Source of the DNA: Spirosoma sordidisoli
Lineage (GTDB): Bacteria > Bacteroidota > Bacteroidia > Cytophagales > Spirosomataceae
Direction of reading: 5' to 3'
Length of the DNA stretch: 64,000 nt
NCBI RefSeq assembly: GCF_004138325.1
Contig: NZ_SBLB01000006.1
Span: forward strand, 124,001 to 188,000
Part shown: positions 34,794 through 43,082 of the stretch, in pieces
Position numbering within the stretch: the first letter of the stretch is position 1
Layout: every line of letters begins with the position of its first letter
Program-made: the position numbers and the translations under genes
The notes under the pieces: generated by a model
Seen by the model: only the letters and a program-made list of their open reading frames with translations
The model's database searches: none
Told to the model about the DNA's origin: nothing

Positions 34794-37700
34794 ATGAAAT
34801 CACTACACAACATAGCCTGCGGGCTGGCCGTACTGATTGGTCTGGTCGGCGGCTACCCACGGGCACTGGCCCAGACGGCCCCGCCCGACTCGGTTCGGCA
34901 CCGGATTATTCTGATTGGCGATGCCGGTCGGCTTCGGCAGCAGCGCAACCCGGTTGTCGACGCCGTAACGGCCCGCTACGACCTCAACAACGCCCGCACC
35001 ACCCTGCTGTACCTGGGCGATAACGTGTACCCGCGCGGACTACCCGACGAAGGCAGCCCCGACTACAGCGCCCAGACCGAGGTGTTGCGGTACCAGGCTC
35101 AGCCCGGCAAACAGAGCCGCATCCTGTTCATACCCGGCAATCACGACTGGGGCAAAGGCAAACCCGACGGCTGGGAACGGATCCGGCAGCAGGGCCGCTG
35201 GATCGACAGCCTGAAAGCGCCCAACATCCGCCTGCTGCCCGCCGACGGTTGTCCGGGTCCGGAAGAAATACACCTCAGCGATCGGCTGTTGCTGGTCATC
35301 CTCGATACGCAATGGTGGCTCCACCCCTATGACAAGCCCGGCACCGATTCCGACTGCGCCTGCAAAACCCAGGACGAGGTGCTGGTCCGGCTCCGCGATA
35401 TTGCGTACCGCAACCAGGGAAAAGGGCTTATTCTGGCTACGCACCACCCGTTTCGGAGTTACGGTATCCACGGCGGCTACTATACGGCCCGGCAGCACCT
35501 TTTCCCGCTGACCGATTTTGCGCCCCGGCTATACGTACCCCTGCCCGGCATAGGGTCGCTGTATCCGCTGGTGCGGGGGGTGTTCGGCAACATTCAGGAC
35601 CTGCCCAACCCGACCTACCGGGAGATGGTCCGCGCCATCGAAACCACGCTGGCCCAGGTGCCGAATGTCGTGTTTGTGTCGGGTCATGACCACTCCATCC
35701 AGCACATTGTCGATAACAACCGGTCGTATATTGTCAGCGGATCGGGTATTAACCGGGAGCGGGTGAAGTCCGGAAAACTGGCTCGCTTCGTCAGCCCGGA
35801 CTGGGGCTACGTGGTGCTCGATGAGCTGACCAGTGGCAGCCTCAACGCCACCTTTCATACCGTCGACGAAGCCGCCACGGCTACCCAGGTCCATGCGGCT
35901 GCGATCTTCGGCCGGCTTCCGGCTATTGATTCAACCCGGACGGGGTCGGCTCGTTCCACCCGCTGGCCCGACAGCGTTACCGTAGCCATAGCCCCGGCCT
36001 ACGACAGCGTAGGTGGCGTTCACCGGCTGCTGCTGGGCAACAACTACCGCCAGACCTGGGCCACCCCGGTTACCTTTCCGGTCTTTGACCTGACCCATAC
36101 CCTGGGCGGCTTCACCATACTCCAGCGGGGGGGCGGTATGCAGACCAAATCGCTGCGGCTGGCGAATGTCGATGGACGCGAGTGGGTATTGCGGAGTATT
36201 CAGAAAGACCCGACCGGTGCCCTGCCGGTGGCCCTGCGCCAGACCATTGCGAAAGACGTGTTACAGGATGAAATATCGGCCGGGTTTCCGTTTGCGCCAC
36301 TGGCCGTCGCTTCCCTGGCCGAAGCCGCCGGGGTTCCCCACGCAACACCCCGCCTGGTTTACGTACCCGACGACCCCGCCCTGGGCATCTACCAGGCCGA
36401 TTTCGGGCAGTCGGTAGCCCTGCTGGAAGAGCGTAATCCGGTCGACGGCAAGTCGGTCAGCACCGCCAAAGTCCTCGAAGCGCTGGCCGACGATAACGAC
36501 AACCGCGTAGACCAGCGGGCCGTACTCCGGGCCCGGATGCTCGATCTGCTGATCGGCGACTGGGACCGGCACGAAGACCAGTGGCGGTGGGGCTCTCGCA
36601 AAACCACCGGCGGCAAAATATACTACCCCATTCCCCGCGACCGCGACCAGGCTTTTTTCAGGGCTGGCGGTCTGCTACCCTCGGTGGCGGCCCTGCCGTG
36701 GCTACAGCCCAAATTTCAGGGATTTGCCACGAAGCTGGGCAACGTAAACGGGCTGATGATGAACGCCCGCTACTTCGACCGGCTGTTCCTGCAGGAACTT
36801 TCCACGCGGGACTGGATAAACGAGATTACGGATCTGCAAACCACGCTGACCGACAGTGTGCTCCGCCAGGCCATCGGCCAGCTCCCCGAAGCGGTTCGGC
36901 AGCAGTCGGGCGATCGGCTGTTCGAGACGCTGCGGGCCCGTCGCGGCTGGCTGCTGCGCGAGGGGCTGACCTACTACCGGTTTCTGGCCAAAACCGTCGA
37001 CATACCCGGTTCCGATAAAGCCGAGCTGTTTCGCGTCGACCATCGGGACGACGACCATGTAGCGGTTTCGGTGTATAAGATCGGCAAAGACGGGGCCGAT
37101 GCCCGGCGGCTGTACTACCGCGTTTTCGACACGTCGGTTACGCGCGAGATCCGGCTGTACGGACAGAAAGGCAACGACCGCTTCGAGGTCGGCGGAACGC
37201 AGAACGCTAACGTAACCATCCGGCTCATCGGCGGCAAGGGCAACGACGTCTTCACCGTTACGGGTACACCCGGCAAACCATTCATCTACGACCGGACAAC
37301 CGAAGCCAATACCCTGCCGGAGCCCGGCCTGGCCCGGCTGCGGCCCGGCACCGACAAAGCCGTTAACCAATTTGATCCGCACGCATTCACCTACGACCGG
37401 CTGGCCCCGCTGCTGTCGGCAGGCTATAACCTGGATGACGGCCTGCTGCTCGGCGCGGGGGTGCAATGGAAAACCCACGGGTTCCGGAAAGCCCCGTTTG
37501 CGACCGACAACCGGCTCCTGATCAGCCGGGCGCTCGCCACCGACGCCGTATCGCTCCGGTACAGCGGCACCTTCACCGACGTAATCGGCCGAAACGACCT
37601 CGTCGTCAGCGCCGTGGCGAAAGCGCCTACCAACGTCTCCAACTTCTTCGGCCCCGGCAACGAGTCGGCCTACGACCAGACCCGCCGGATCAGGTACTAC

Positions 37701-38444
37701 CGCACCCGTTATAACCTCATCACGGCGTCGGCCCAGCTCAGGCACACGCTGGGTACGCACGCCAGTATATCGGCGGGGCCCGTATTTCAGTATTTCAGCC
37801 TCGACCTGGCCGACAACCGGGGGCGGTTTATCGAGCGCTATCTGGCCGATCAGGGAACGGCAGTTTTTTTACAGCGGGAAAGTTATGGCGGTATACAGGC
37901 TGGTATAACCCTCGACACCCGCACCGATCCGGCGCAGCCGATCGGGGGCGTTTACTGGCACACCACCCTGCTGGGGCTACAGGGTTTCGGGCAGCAGGCC
38001 AATCACCTTACGCAGCTTCAGTCGGCTTTTCATCTGTATACGCGCCTGGACCCGGCCGGGCGGCTGGTGCTGGCCCACCGGATCGGGGGCGGCCTGACGT
38101 ACGGCAACCCGGCCTTCTACCAACTGCTGTACCTCGGCGGGCAGGATAACCTGCGGGGTTTCCGAAACTTCCGTTTTGCGGGTAACCACATGCTTTACCA
38201 CAGCCTTGAAGCCCGGCTCAGGCTATTCAGCTTTCAGTCGTTCCTGTTTCCGGGTCAGGTCGGGCTTACGGCTTTTCACGACATCGGGCGGGTATGGTTC
38301 ACCGGCGAGTCGTCGCACCGCTGGCATAACGGCTACGGGGGCGGGCTGTACGTGACCCCGGCCAGTCTGCTGGTCATAACGGCGCAGGCCGGTTTGTCGA
38401 CCGAGGGGGTGTTGCCGTACGTTTCTATGGGTTTCCGATTCTAA
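34794..38444 (+). CDS. phosphoesterase / kinase-like / Omp85-barrel fusion
   Basis: 1216 residues with signal peptide ending ALAQ. Residues 37-320 are a calcineurin-like phosphoesterase with complete motifs: IGDAGRL (D43), GDNVYPRG (75), GNHDWGKG (115), THHPF and GHDHSIQ. From about 440 to 640 is a region with a glycine-rich GGGMQTKSLRL, GDWDRHEDQWRW (590-593 WDRH) and PRDRDQAFF (about 613), reminiscent of FAM20C/CotH-type kinases. From about 862 to the final Phe is an Omp85/BamA-like barrel (PNVSNFFGPGNE-type loops; PIGGVYWHTTL; YLGGQDNLRGFRNFRF; FHDIGRVW). Probably outer-membrane with extracellular or periplasmic catalytic domains. The substrate is unknown. Confidence 0.85.
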   Translation: MKSLHNIACGLAVLIGLVGGYPRALAQTAPPDSVRHRIILIGDAGRLRQQRNPVVDAVTARYDLNNARTTLLYLGDNVYPRGLPDEGSPDYSAQTEVLRYQAQPGKQSRILFIPGNHDWGKGKPDGWERIRQQGRWIDSLKAPNIRLLPADGCPGPEEIHLSDRLLLVILDTQWWLHPYDKPGTDSDCACKTQDEVLVRLRDIAYRNQGKGLILATHHPFRSYGIHGGYYTARQHLFPLTDFAPRLYVPLPGIGSLYPLVRGVFGNIQDLPNPTYREMVRAIETTLAQVPNVVFVSGHDHSIQHIVDNNRSYIVSGSGINRERVKSGKLARFVSPDWGYVVLDELTSGSLNATFHTVDEAATATQVHAAAIFGRLPAIDSTRTGSARSTRWPDSVTVAIAPAYDSVGGVHRLLLGNNYRQTWATPVTFPVFDLTHTLGGFTILQRGGGMQTKSLRLANVDGREWVLRSIQKDPTGALPVALRQTIAKDVLQDEISAGFPFAPLAVASLAEAAGVPHATPRLVYVPDDPALGIYQADFGQSVALLEERNPVDGKSVSTAKVLEALADDNDNRVDQRAVLRARMLDLLIGDWDRHEDQWRWGSRKTTGGKIYYPIPRDRDQAFFRAGGLLPSVAALPWLQPKFQGFATKLGNVNGLMMNARYFDRLFLQELSTRDWINEITDLQTTLTDSVLRQAIGQLPEAVRQQSGDRLFETLRARRGWLLREGLTYYRFLAKTVDIPGSDKAELFRVDHRDDDHVAVSVYKIGKDGADARRLYYRVFDTSVTREIRLYGQKGNDRFEVGGTQNANVTIRLIGGKGNDVFTVTGTPGKPFIYDRTTEANTLPEPGLARLRPGTDKAVNQFDPHAFTYDRLAPLLSAGYNLDDGLLLGAGVQWKTHGFRKAPFATDNRLLISRALATDAVSLRYSGTFTDVIGRNDLVVSAVAKAPTNVSNFFGPGNESAYDQTRRIRYYRTRYNLITASAQLRHTLGTHASISAGPVFQYFSLDLADNRGRFIERYLADQGTAVFLQRESYGGIQAGITLDTRTDPAQPIGGVYWHTTLLGLQGFGQQANHLTQLQSAFHLYTRLDPAGRLVLAHRIGGGLTYGNPAFYQLLYLGGQDNLRGFRNFRFAGNHMLYHSLEARLRLFSFQSFLFPGQVGLTAFHDIGRVWFTGESSHRWHNGYGGGLYVTPASLLVITAQAGLSTEGVLPYVSMGFRF

Positions 38445-38469
38445 TCTTTACGTCCAATCCCGCTGCCCT

Positions 38470-39696
38470 ATGCAGGCCATTAACCTTCACCACCTAAAAA
38501 ACTACGTGCACCGCTTCTTTCAGGAGCACCCCCGCCCCGAACTGGTCTACCATAATCTGGAGCATACCAAAGAGGTGGTCAACGCCGTCGATGAACCGGC
38601 ACAGCATGCCAGCCTTAGCGAGTCCGATTACCTGGCCGTGATGGCCGCGGCCTGGTTCCACGATCTGGGCTACCTGACAGGCCCACCCGAGCAGCACGAA
38701 ACCGCCAGCGCCGACCTGGCCGCGGCCTACCTGCGGGAAGCCGGGGCCGACGCCGACCTTATCGACCGGGTGCAGCGCTGTATTCTGGCAACCCAAATGC
38801 CGCAATCGCCCCAAACGCTGCCCGAAGAAATCCTGTGCGACGCCGATCTGTACCACCTGGGCTCCGACGCCTATAAAGACCGGCAGAAACGGCTTAGGAA
38901 AGAGCTGGAGCAACTGAGCGGGCAGTCGATTTCGGGCAGCGACTGGCGGCAGCAGAACATAGCCCTGCTCGAACAGCATCGGTATTTTACCCCGTATGCA
39001 CAGCGGCACCTGCAAAAAGGACAGGCCGAGAACCTGGAACGGATGCGCGACAAACAGGCCGAAAAGGCAGCCGTCGCCCCGGCCAGTGCGGTTACGGAAG
39101 CCCAGCCGCAGCCAGCCGCTCCGGCCAGTGAACCCGAAAAAGGTCGAAAAAAAGACAAGGAGAATCGCCCGGACCGCGGGATAGAAACCATGTTCCGGAC
39201 CACCTCGACCAATCACCTGCGGCTGAGCGAAATTGCCGATAGCAAGGCCAACATCATGATCTCCGTCAACTCGATTATGGTGTCGGTACTGGTATCGGTA
39301 CTGCCCCGCCGAATCGAAGAAAACCCGAGTCTGATGGTGCCCACGGCGCTGTTCCTGACCACCTCTATCCTGACGATCATCTTCGCTATTCTGGCCACCC
39401 GACCCAACGTCACCCAGGGCACTTTCTCCCACGAAGACATTCAGCAGCGAAAGGGGAACCTCCTTTTTTTTGGCAACTTCCACCAGATGAGCCTGGGCGA
39501 ATACGAGTGGGGCATCAGTGAGCTGATGCGCGACAGCACCTATCTCTACAGCTCCATGACGCGCGATATATATTACCTGGGCAGGGTCCTGGGCAAGAAA
39601 TACAAATTGCTACGGGTGGCCTACAACATCTTTATGTTTGGCTTTGTGGTATCGGTGCTGGCCTTCCTCGGCGTCTTTTTCTACTCCGGCAAATAA
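38470..39696 (+). CDS. HD phosphohydrolase fused to Pycsar-type TM effector
   Basis: 408-residue protein. Residues 1-140 are an HD domain: H28/H32 (VYHNLEHTKEVV), H64-D65 (AAWFHDLGY) and D124 or D126 (ILCDADLYHLG) form the expected metal set. A Pro/Lys/Ala-rich linker (198-238) leads to a membrane domain with SEIADSKANIMISVN (253-267), spans at about 262-280, 287-310 and 385-405, which matches the DUF5706/PycTM effectors of Pycsar antiphage systems. In known systems a pyrimidine cyclase makes cCMP or cUMP that activates the effector; none is visible here, so this may be an orphan or a partner encoded elsewhere. Third gene of the operon, 25 bases after the phosphoesterase fusion. Confidence 0.85.
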   Translation: MQAINLHHLKNYVHRFFQEHPRPELVYHNLEHTKEVVNAVDEPAQHASLSESDYLAVMAAAWFHDLGYLTGPPEQHETASADLAAAYLREAGADADLIDRVQRCILATQMPQSPQTLPEEILCDADLYHLGSDAYKDRQKRLRKELEQLSGQSISGSDWRQQNIALLEQHRYFTPYAQRHLQKGQAENLERMRDKQAEKAAVAPASAVTEAQPQPAAPASEPEKGRKKDKENRPDRGIETMFRTTSTNHLRLSEIADSKANIMISVNSIMVSVLVSVLPRRIEENPSLMVPTALFLTTSILTIIFAILATRPNVTQGTFSHEDIQQRKGNLLFFGNFHQMSLGEYEWGISELMRDSTYLYSSMTRDIYYLGRVLGKKYKLLRVAYNIFMFGFVVSVLAFLGVFFYSGK

Positions 39697-40138
39697 CGAC
39701 ACCCCACCATCAATCGCCCCAACCCAGCCAGCCTCTACCTGTCGGCGTCTGTAAGCAGTACAAAAGCCCTCAGAGGTTGTTGGGGGAAGTCAGTTGAGAA
39801 GGTAAAGCCGTGATGAGACCCGATTTTATACCCCCCCAGCCCCCTAAAGGGGGAGAGAGCCCCGCCGTTTTTTCTCCCCCTTTAGAGCTTGTTTGGGGAA
39901 GGAATTTATGTGAATTCCTCTAGCCCGAATGGCTACCGTTTCACCCCCCAGCCCCCTAAAGGGGGAGATAGGCCCGCCGAATGGGCTCCCCCTTTAGGGG
40001 GCTGGGGGGGTGAAAAGTCCAGCCCATTCGAGCGGACTAACGTCAGCAAGTATCTTCCCCAAACAATCCCGTCAGGGGGTGATATGTCCATAGCCTCCCC
40101 GCAGCCAACGTGATCCATCTCCGGCGGGAGTGACATGT
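39697..40138. other. intergenic region with repeat island
   Basis: 442 bases with no gene. It holds copies of a GC-rich palindromic element (see the entry for 39830-40066) between 39,770 and 40,066 and a hairpin for the fucosidase gene just after. The repeat block looks like a mobile or structural intergenic element common in this group. Confidence 0.6.
39830..40066. repeat. palindromic intergenic repeat island
   Basis: A unit CCCCCCAGCCCCCTAAAGGG appears at 39830-39855 followed by a degenerate inverted partner (39868-39888), and again at 39941-39967 with a near-perfect inverted partner at 39986-40013 (27 of 28 positions, one extra G). Outer arms TTGTTTGGGGAAG (39889-39901) and CTTCCCCAAACAA (40051-40063) also pair. 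GCCC/GGGC lies in the inner loop. REP-like; a BoxB/BIME-like role in mRNA stability or recombination is possible. Confidence 0.8.
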
Positions 40139-40164
40139 AAAAAGCCCCATGCTCTGCACGGGGC
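40139..40164 (-). terminator. rho-independent terminator after GH29 gene
   Basis: On the minus strand, GCCCCGTG - CAGAG - CATGGGGC (7 of 8 pairs) is followed by TTTTT. It lies 48 bases beyond the stop of the fucosidase gene. Confidence 0.75.
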
Positions 40165-40211
40165 CTGTTTATTGTCGATCACTGACGGGCCGATAGCCGG
40201 GCCGTTGTTGA

Positions 40212-41579
40212 TTATTTCTGGCTGATCTCCGCTTCGCCGGCCGATGCCTTGTACACACCAACTTCGGCCAGTTCAACGGGGCCACCAAGGCTCGTAAACG
40301 AGAACCGCAACCGCGAGGAACGCACTGCCGGAAACCGCAGCAGCCGCTTGTGGCCCACGGTGGTAAACGATTGCAGCGGCTGCCACGCACGGCCATCCCA
40401 GTACTCGACCCGTCCGCCCGATACGCGCTGCCCGCTGGCGATGTTTTCCTGGATGGAAATTCGGTCGAACGACGACTCGCCCGCCAGGTCGACCGTCAGA
40501 GACTGGCTGGCGGGCAGCGTCACGAACGTGTTCAGCTTTCGGTCGGTTAGTTTGGGATTCTTCGCCACGAGGTTGGTCCGGAAGGTTTCGTTCAGAATGG
40601 TGCGAAACGCTTTCAGACTGGCCACATCCGAATCAGACAGGAGCCCGTCGCGGTTAGGCGGCACGTTGAGCAGCAGCAGGCTGTTCCGCCCGACGGACTG
40701 GTAATACAGATTCACCAGATTGGCCCCCGAGCGGACCTTGCTGTCTTCGGCAGGGTGATAGAACCAGCCGGGCCGGATGCTCACGTCGGTTTCGGCCGGA
40801 ATCCAGCGCTTACCCGCCGGGTCGCCCGTGTTCAGGTATTTCGAGTCGGCCACGCCCGGCGCCATGCCATCGGTGTTGATCATCGACCAGCAGGTTTCGC
40901 CCGCATTACCGGCTTCGTTGCCGACCCAGCGCACATCGGGTCCGGCGTCGGAAAACATAACCGCGTTGGGCTGCAACTCGCGAACCAGTGCCCAGTAACC
41001 GTCAAAATCATAGGTCATGTCTTTGGCATTCTCGCCCTTAGCTCCATCGAACCAGACTTCCGATACCTCACCGTAGTTGGTCAGCAGTTCGCGCAGCTGC
41101 GCCTTGTAATAGTCGTTGTAGGCGGCCGTGCCGTAGCGTGGCTCGTGCCGATCCCAGGGCGATAGATAGACGCCGAATTTCAACCCGAACTCGCGGCAGG
41201 CATCGGCTACCTCCCGAACAACATCCCCTTTGCCACCCTTCCACGGACTGCTCTTTACCGAATGGTCGGTCAGTTTGGTTGGCCACAGGCAGAAGCCATC
41301 GTGGTGCTTGGCAGTAATGATGGCCATTTTGAATCCCGCATCGCGCAGGGCCCGCACCCACTGCCGGGCGTCGAGTCGGGTCGGGTTAAAAATAGCCGGG
41401 CTTTCGGTACCATCGCCCCACTCTTTATCGGTAAACGTGTTGACCGTAAAGTGCAGAAACGCCGTGGTTTCCAGTTGCTGCCAGTTTAGCTGGCGGGGGG
41501 TAGGTTTGGGTTGGGCCTGGCCGACCGTACCCAAAAGAAGGCTCGCCAGCAGGAGGGCGGTTACATACGTCAATTTCAT
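40212..41579 (-). CDS. secreted alpha-L-fucosidase, GH29
   Basis: 455 residues from the ATG at 41579, with signal peptide MKLTYVTALLLASLLLGTVGQAQ. It hydrolyses terminal alpha-L-fucose from glycans. GH29 features: FLHFTVNTFTDKEWGDG, AKHHDGFCLWPT, and the nucleophile region SEVWFDGAKG. A C-terminal beta-sandwich (IQENIASGQRVSGGRVEYWDGRAWQPL) resembles a discoidin/CBM32 module. Freed fucose would feed the FucP/SDR genes at 21-24 kb. It lies 144 bases after the pyruvyltransferase-like genes of module A and has its own terminator and leader. Confidence 0.92.
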   Translation of the reverse strand: MKLTYVTALLLASLLLGTVGQAQPKPTPRQLNWQQLETTAFLHFTVNTFTDKEWGDGTESPAIFNPTRLDARQWVRALRDAGFKMAIITAKHHDGFCLWPTKLTDHSVKSSPWKGGKGDVVREVADACREFGLKFGVYLSPWDRHEPRYGTAAYNDYYKAQLRELLTNYGEVSEVWFDGAKGENAKDMTYDFDGYWALVRELQPNAVMFSDAGPDVRWVGNEAGNAGETCWSMINTDGMAPGVADSKYLNTGDPAGKRWIPAETDVSIRPGWFYHPAEDSKVRSGANLVNLYYQSVGRNSLLLLNVPPNRDGLLSDSDVASLKAFRTILNETFRTNLVAKNPKLTDRKLNTFVTLPASQSLTVDLAGESSFDRISIQENIASGQRVSGGRVEYWDGRAWQPLQSFTTVGHKRLLRFPAVRSSRLRFSFTSLGGPVELAEVGVYKASAGEAEISQK

Positions 41580-41609
41580 GCAGGGAAACAATCAGTAGTC
41601 AATAGTCCT

Positions 41610-41620
41610 GCAAAGAAGCC
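41610..41620 (-). promoter_or_regulatory. GCAAAGAAGCC motif upstream of GH29
   Basis: An 11-base motif 31 bases upstream of the fucosidase start; read on the coding strand it is GGCTTCTTTGC, with the TTTG typical of the Bacteroidota -7 box. The same 11-mer is upstream of the GH105 gene at 57636-57646. Confidence 0.35.
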
Positions 41621-41723
41621 AATAAATTGGAATGAGTACTGGTGAACCTGTCAGATTTCTGCGAACGGCCTCGTACCGTCCATCCATTCTACCGGGACAG
41701 CTTTCCGGCGACCCCCCGGGGCG

Positions 41724-43079
41724 CTACTGGTTTTTCTTCGCCGACAGCCCGACCGTTTGCCGAACGACCTGCATGGTAGCGGCCTGCCGTTGCCGCACGA
41801 AGGCCATGGCTTTGTTCACCCTGGCTTTTGCGGCCGGATAGTCGCGGTGAATAGTCAACAATTCGGCACTCAGGGCTTCGGCGGGGGTCTGGTCGATCTC
41901 GAACAGCCAGTTACCCAGACCGATATCGCGGAACATCCAGCCTTTGCGGCCGTGGGCCAGGGGCCGCGCATGAACAACGGGCACGCCCAGCGCCAGCCCC
42001 ATGATGAGCGAATGCGGCTCAATCCCGAACATCGAATGGGCGCGGGCATAAACCGACATGGCTTCGTCCGCATTCCAGTAGGTATCGCGCCAGACCACCT
42101 GCCGCTGAATATCGGCGGGGAGCTGGTCGTATACGCCGGTTTTGGCCTGCGCCACTTCCTTGCTCACTTCGGGTGCCAGCAGTACTTTCAGGCCCGTTTC
42201 TCTGACCCAGGTCGTAATGAGCTCTCGTACTTTGGCCAGCCGCTGCCGGTCCTGCTCCTGCTGGGCGGGGGTTGGCTGCGCCGGGTTCAGCGGACTGCCT
42301 TTGCTTTTGTCGTACAGGTGCGGGGTGTTGGTCCGGATCACGACCGTCAGAAATTTCTGGTCCTCCAGCCCATTCTTTTTCAGGAAAGCCATTCCTTTCT
42401 CTTCATCACGAACGTCGATGCCGAAGCAGCCGTCGGGGCCGAACTCCAGCTTGCCGGGCCGGAACGCATGCTCGCTCAGGAACGCCCGGGATTCATCGTC
42501 GCGGCAGTAGATAAACGCAGCCCGGCTCAGCACGTCCTTAAAGACAGGCATGGCCGGATGCGCGAACTTATCGAACGACTGCCCATACAAGCCGAACGGA
42601 ATGCCGCGGTCGAGGCAGTAATAAAAAGGCGTCAGGCCCGCCATGGTAGTCCCCCATTCGTAGCCGAACAGCCCGTAGTTATACACCATACCTGAGTTGA
42701 CTATGTACAGGCTGGCCCGGTCGAAAGCCTCTTTCAGCTCTCCCTCAAAGGGCTTATCGCGGTCGTAGAAGGCACCGCGCACGATTTTCACCTTCGGAAA
42801 ATGTCGGGTGATGACTTTTTCCGTTTCGGGCCGCGGGTCCTGGTGCCACAGTAGAATCTCGGCTTCGGGTACGTACCGTTCCAGCAGACGCAGCGTACCG
42901 GGGGTGTGGCCCTGATCGCCGATGTTGGCATCGTTCCAGGACGACCGGAGCAGAATAACCGGGTTCCTGGGGGGAGCAACGGCGGGTCGATCGGCTACCC
43001 CTGGCAGGGATTCGGCTGGCAATACCGCCGTTGCCGACGACAGCGCCGATAGTTTGATAAAGTCGCGTCTTGTTGTCAT
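41724..43079 (-). CDS. Tat-exported pyruvyltransferase-like protein 3
   Basis: 451 residues with a twin-arginine signal (TTRRDFIKLSALSSATAVLPA). The rest is polysaccharide-pyruvyltransferase family (PF04230-like): NIGDQGHTPGTLRLLERYVPEAEILLW, GMVYNYGLFGYEWG, and the C-terminal GIEPHSLIMGLALGVPVVHAR. This is the most diverged of three tandem paralogs (423 and 421 residues). The cytoplasmic members use PEP; export would deprive them of it, so activity is uncertain. The preceding paralog ends 3 bases upstream: same transcript. Confidence 0.82.
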   Translation of the reverse strand: MTTRRDFIKLSALSSATAVLPAESLPGVADRPAVAPPRNPVILLRSSWNDANIGDQGHTPGTLRLLERYVPEAEILLWHQDPRPETEKVITRHFPKVKIVRGAFYDRDKPFEGELKEAFDRASLYIVNSGMVYNYGLFGYEWGTTMAGLTPFYYCLDRGIPFGLYGQSFDKFAHPAMPVFKDVLSRAAFIYCRDDESRAFLSEHAFRPGKLEFGPDGCFGIDVRDEEKGMAFLKKNGLEDQKFLTVVIRTNTPHLYDKSKGSPLNPAQPTPAQQEQDRQRLAKVRELITTWVRETGLKVLLAPEVSKEVAQAKTGVYDQLPADIQRQVVWRDTYWNADEAMSVYARAHSMFGIEPHSLIMGLALGVPVVHARPLAHGRKGWMFRDIGLGNWLFEIDQTPAEALSAELLTIHRDYPAAKARVNKAMAFVRQRQAATMQVVRQTVGLSAKKNQ

Positions 43080-43082
43080 AGA

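Noticed and set aside
38470-39696. A complete Pycsar operon
   Set aside because: No nucleotide cyclase gene is present in the flanking genes, so only an effector-like domain is claimed.
39941-40013. IS element or CRISPR array at the palindromic island
   Set aside because: No transposase, no regular spacer-repeat structure; repeats are nested palindromes, not spaced direct repeats.
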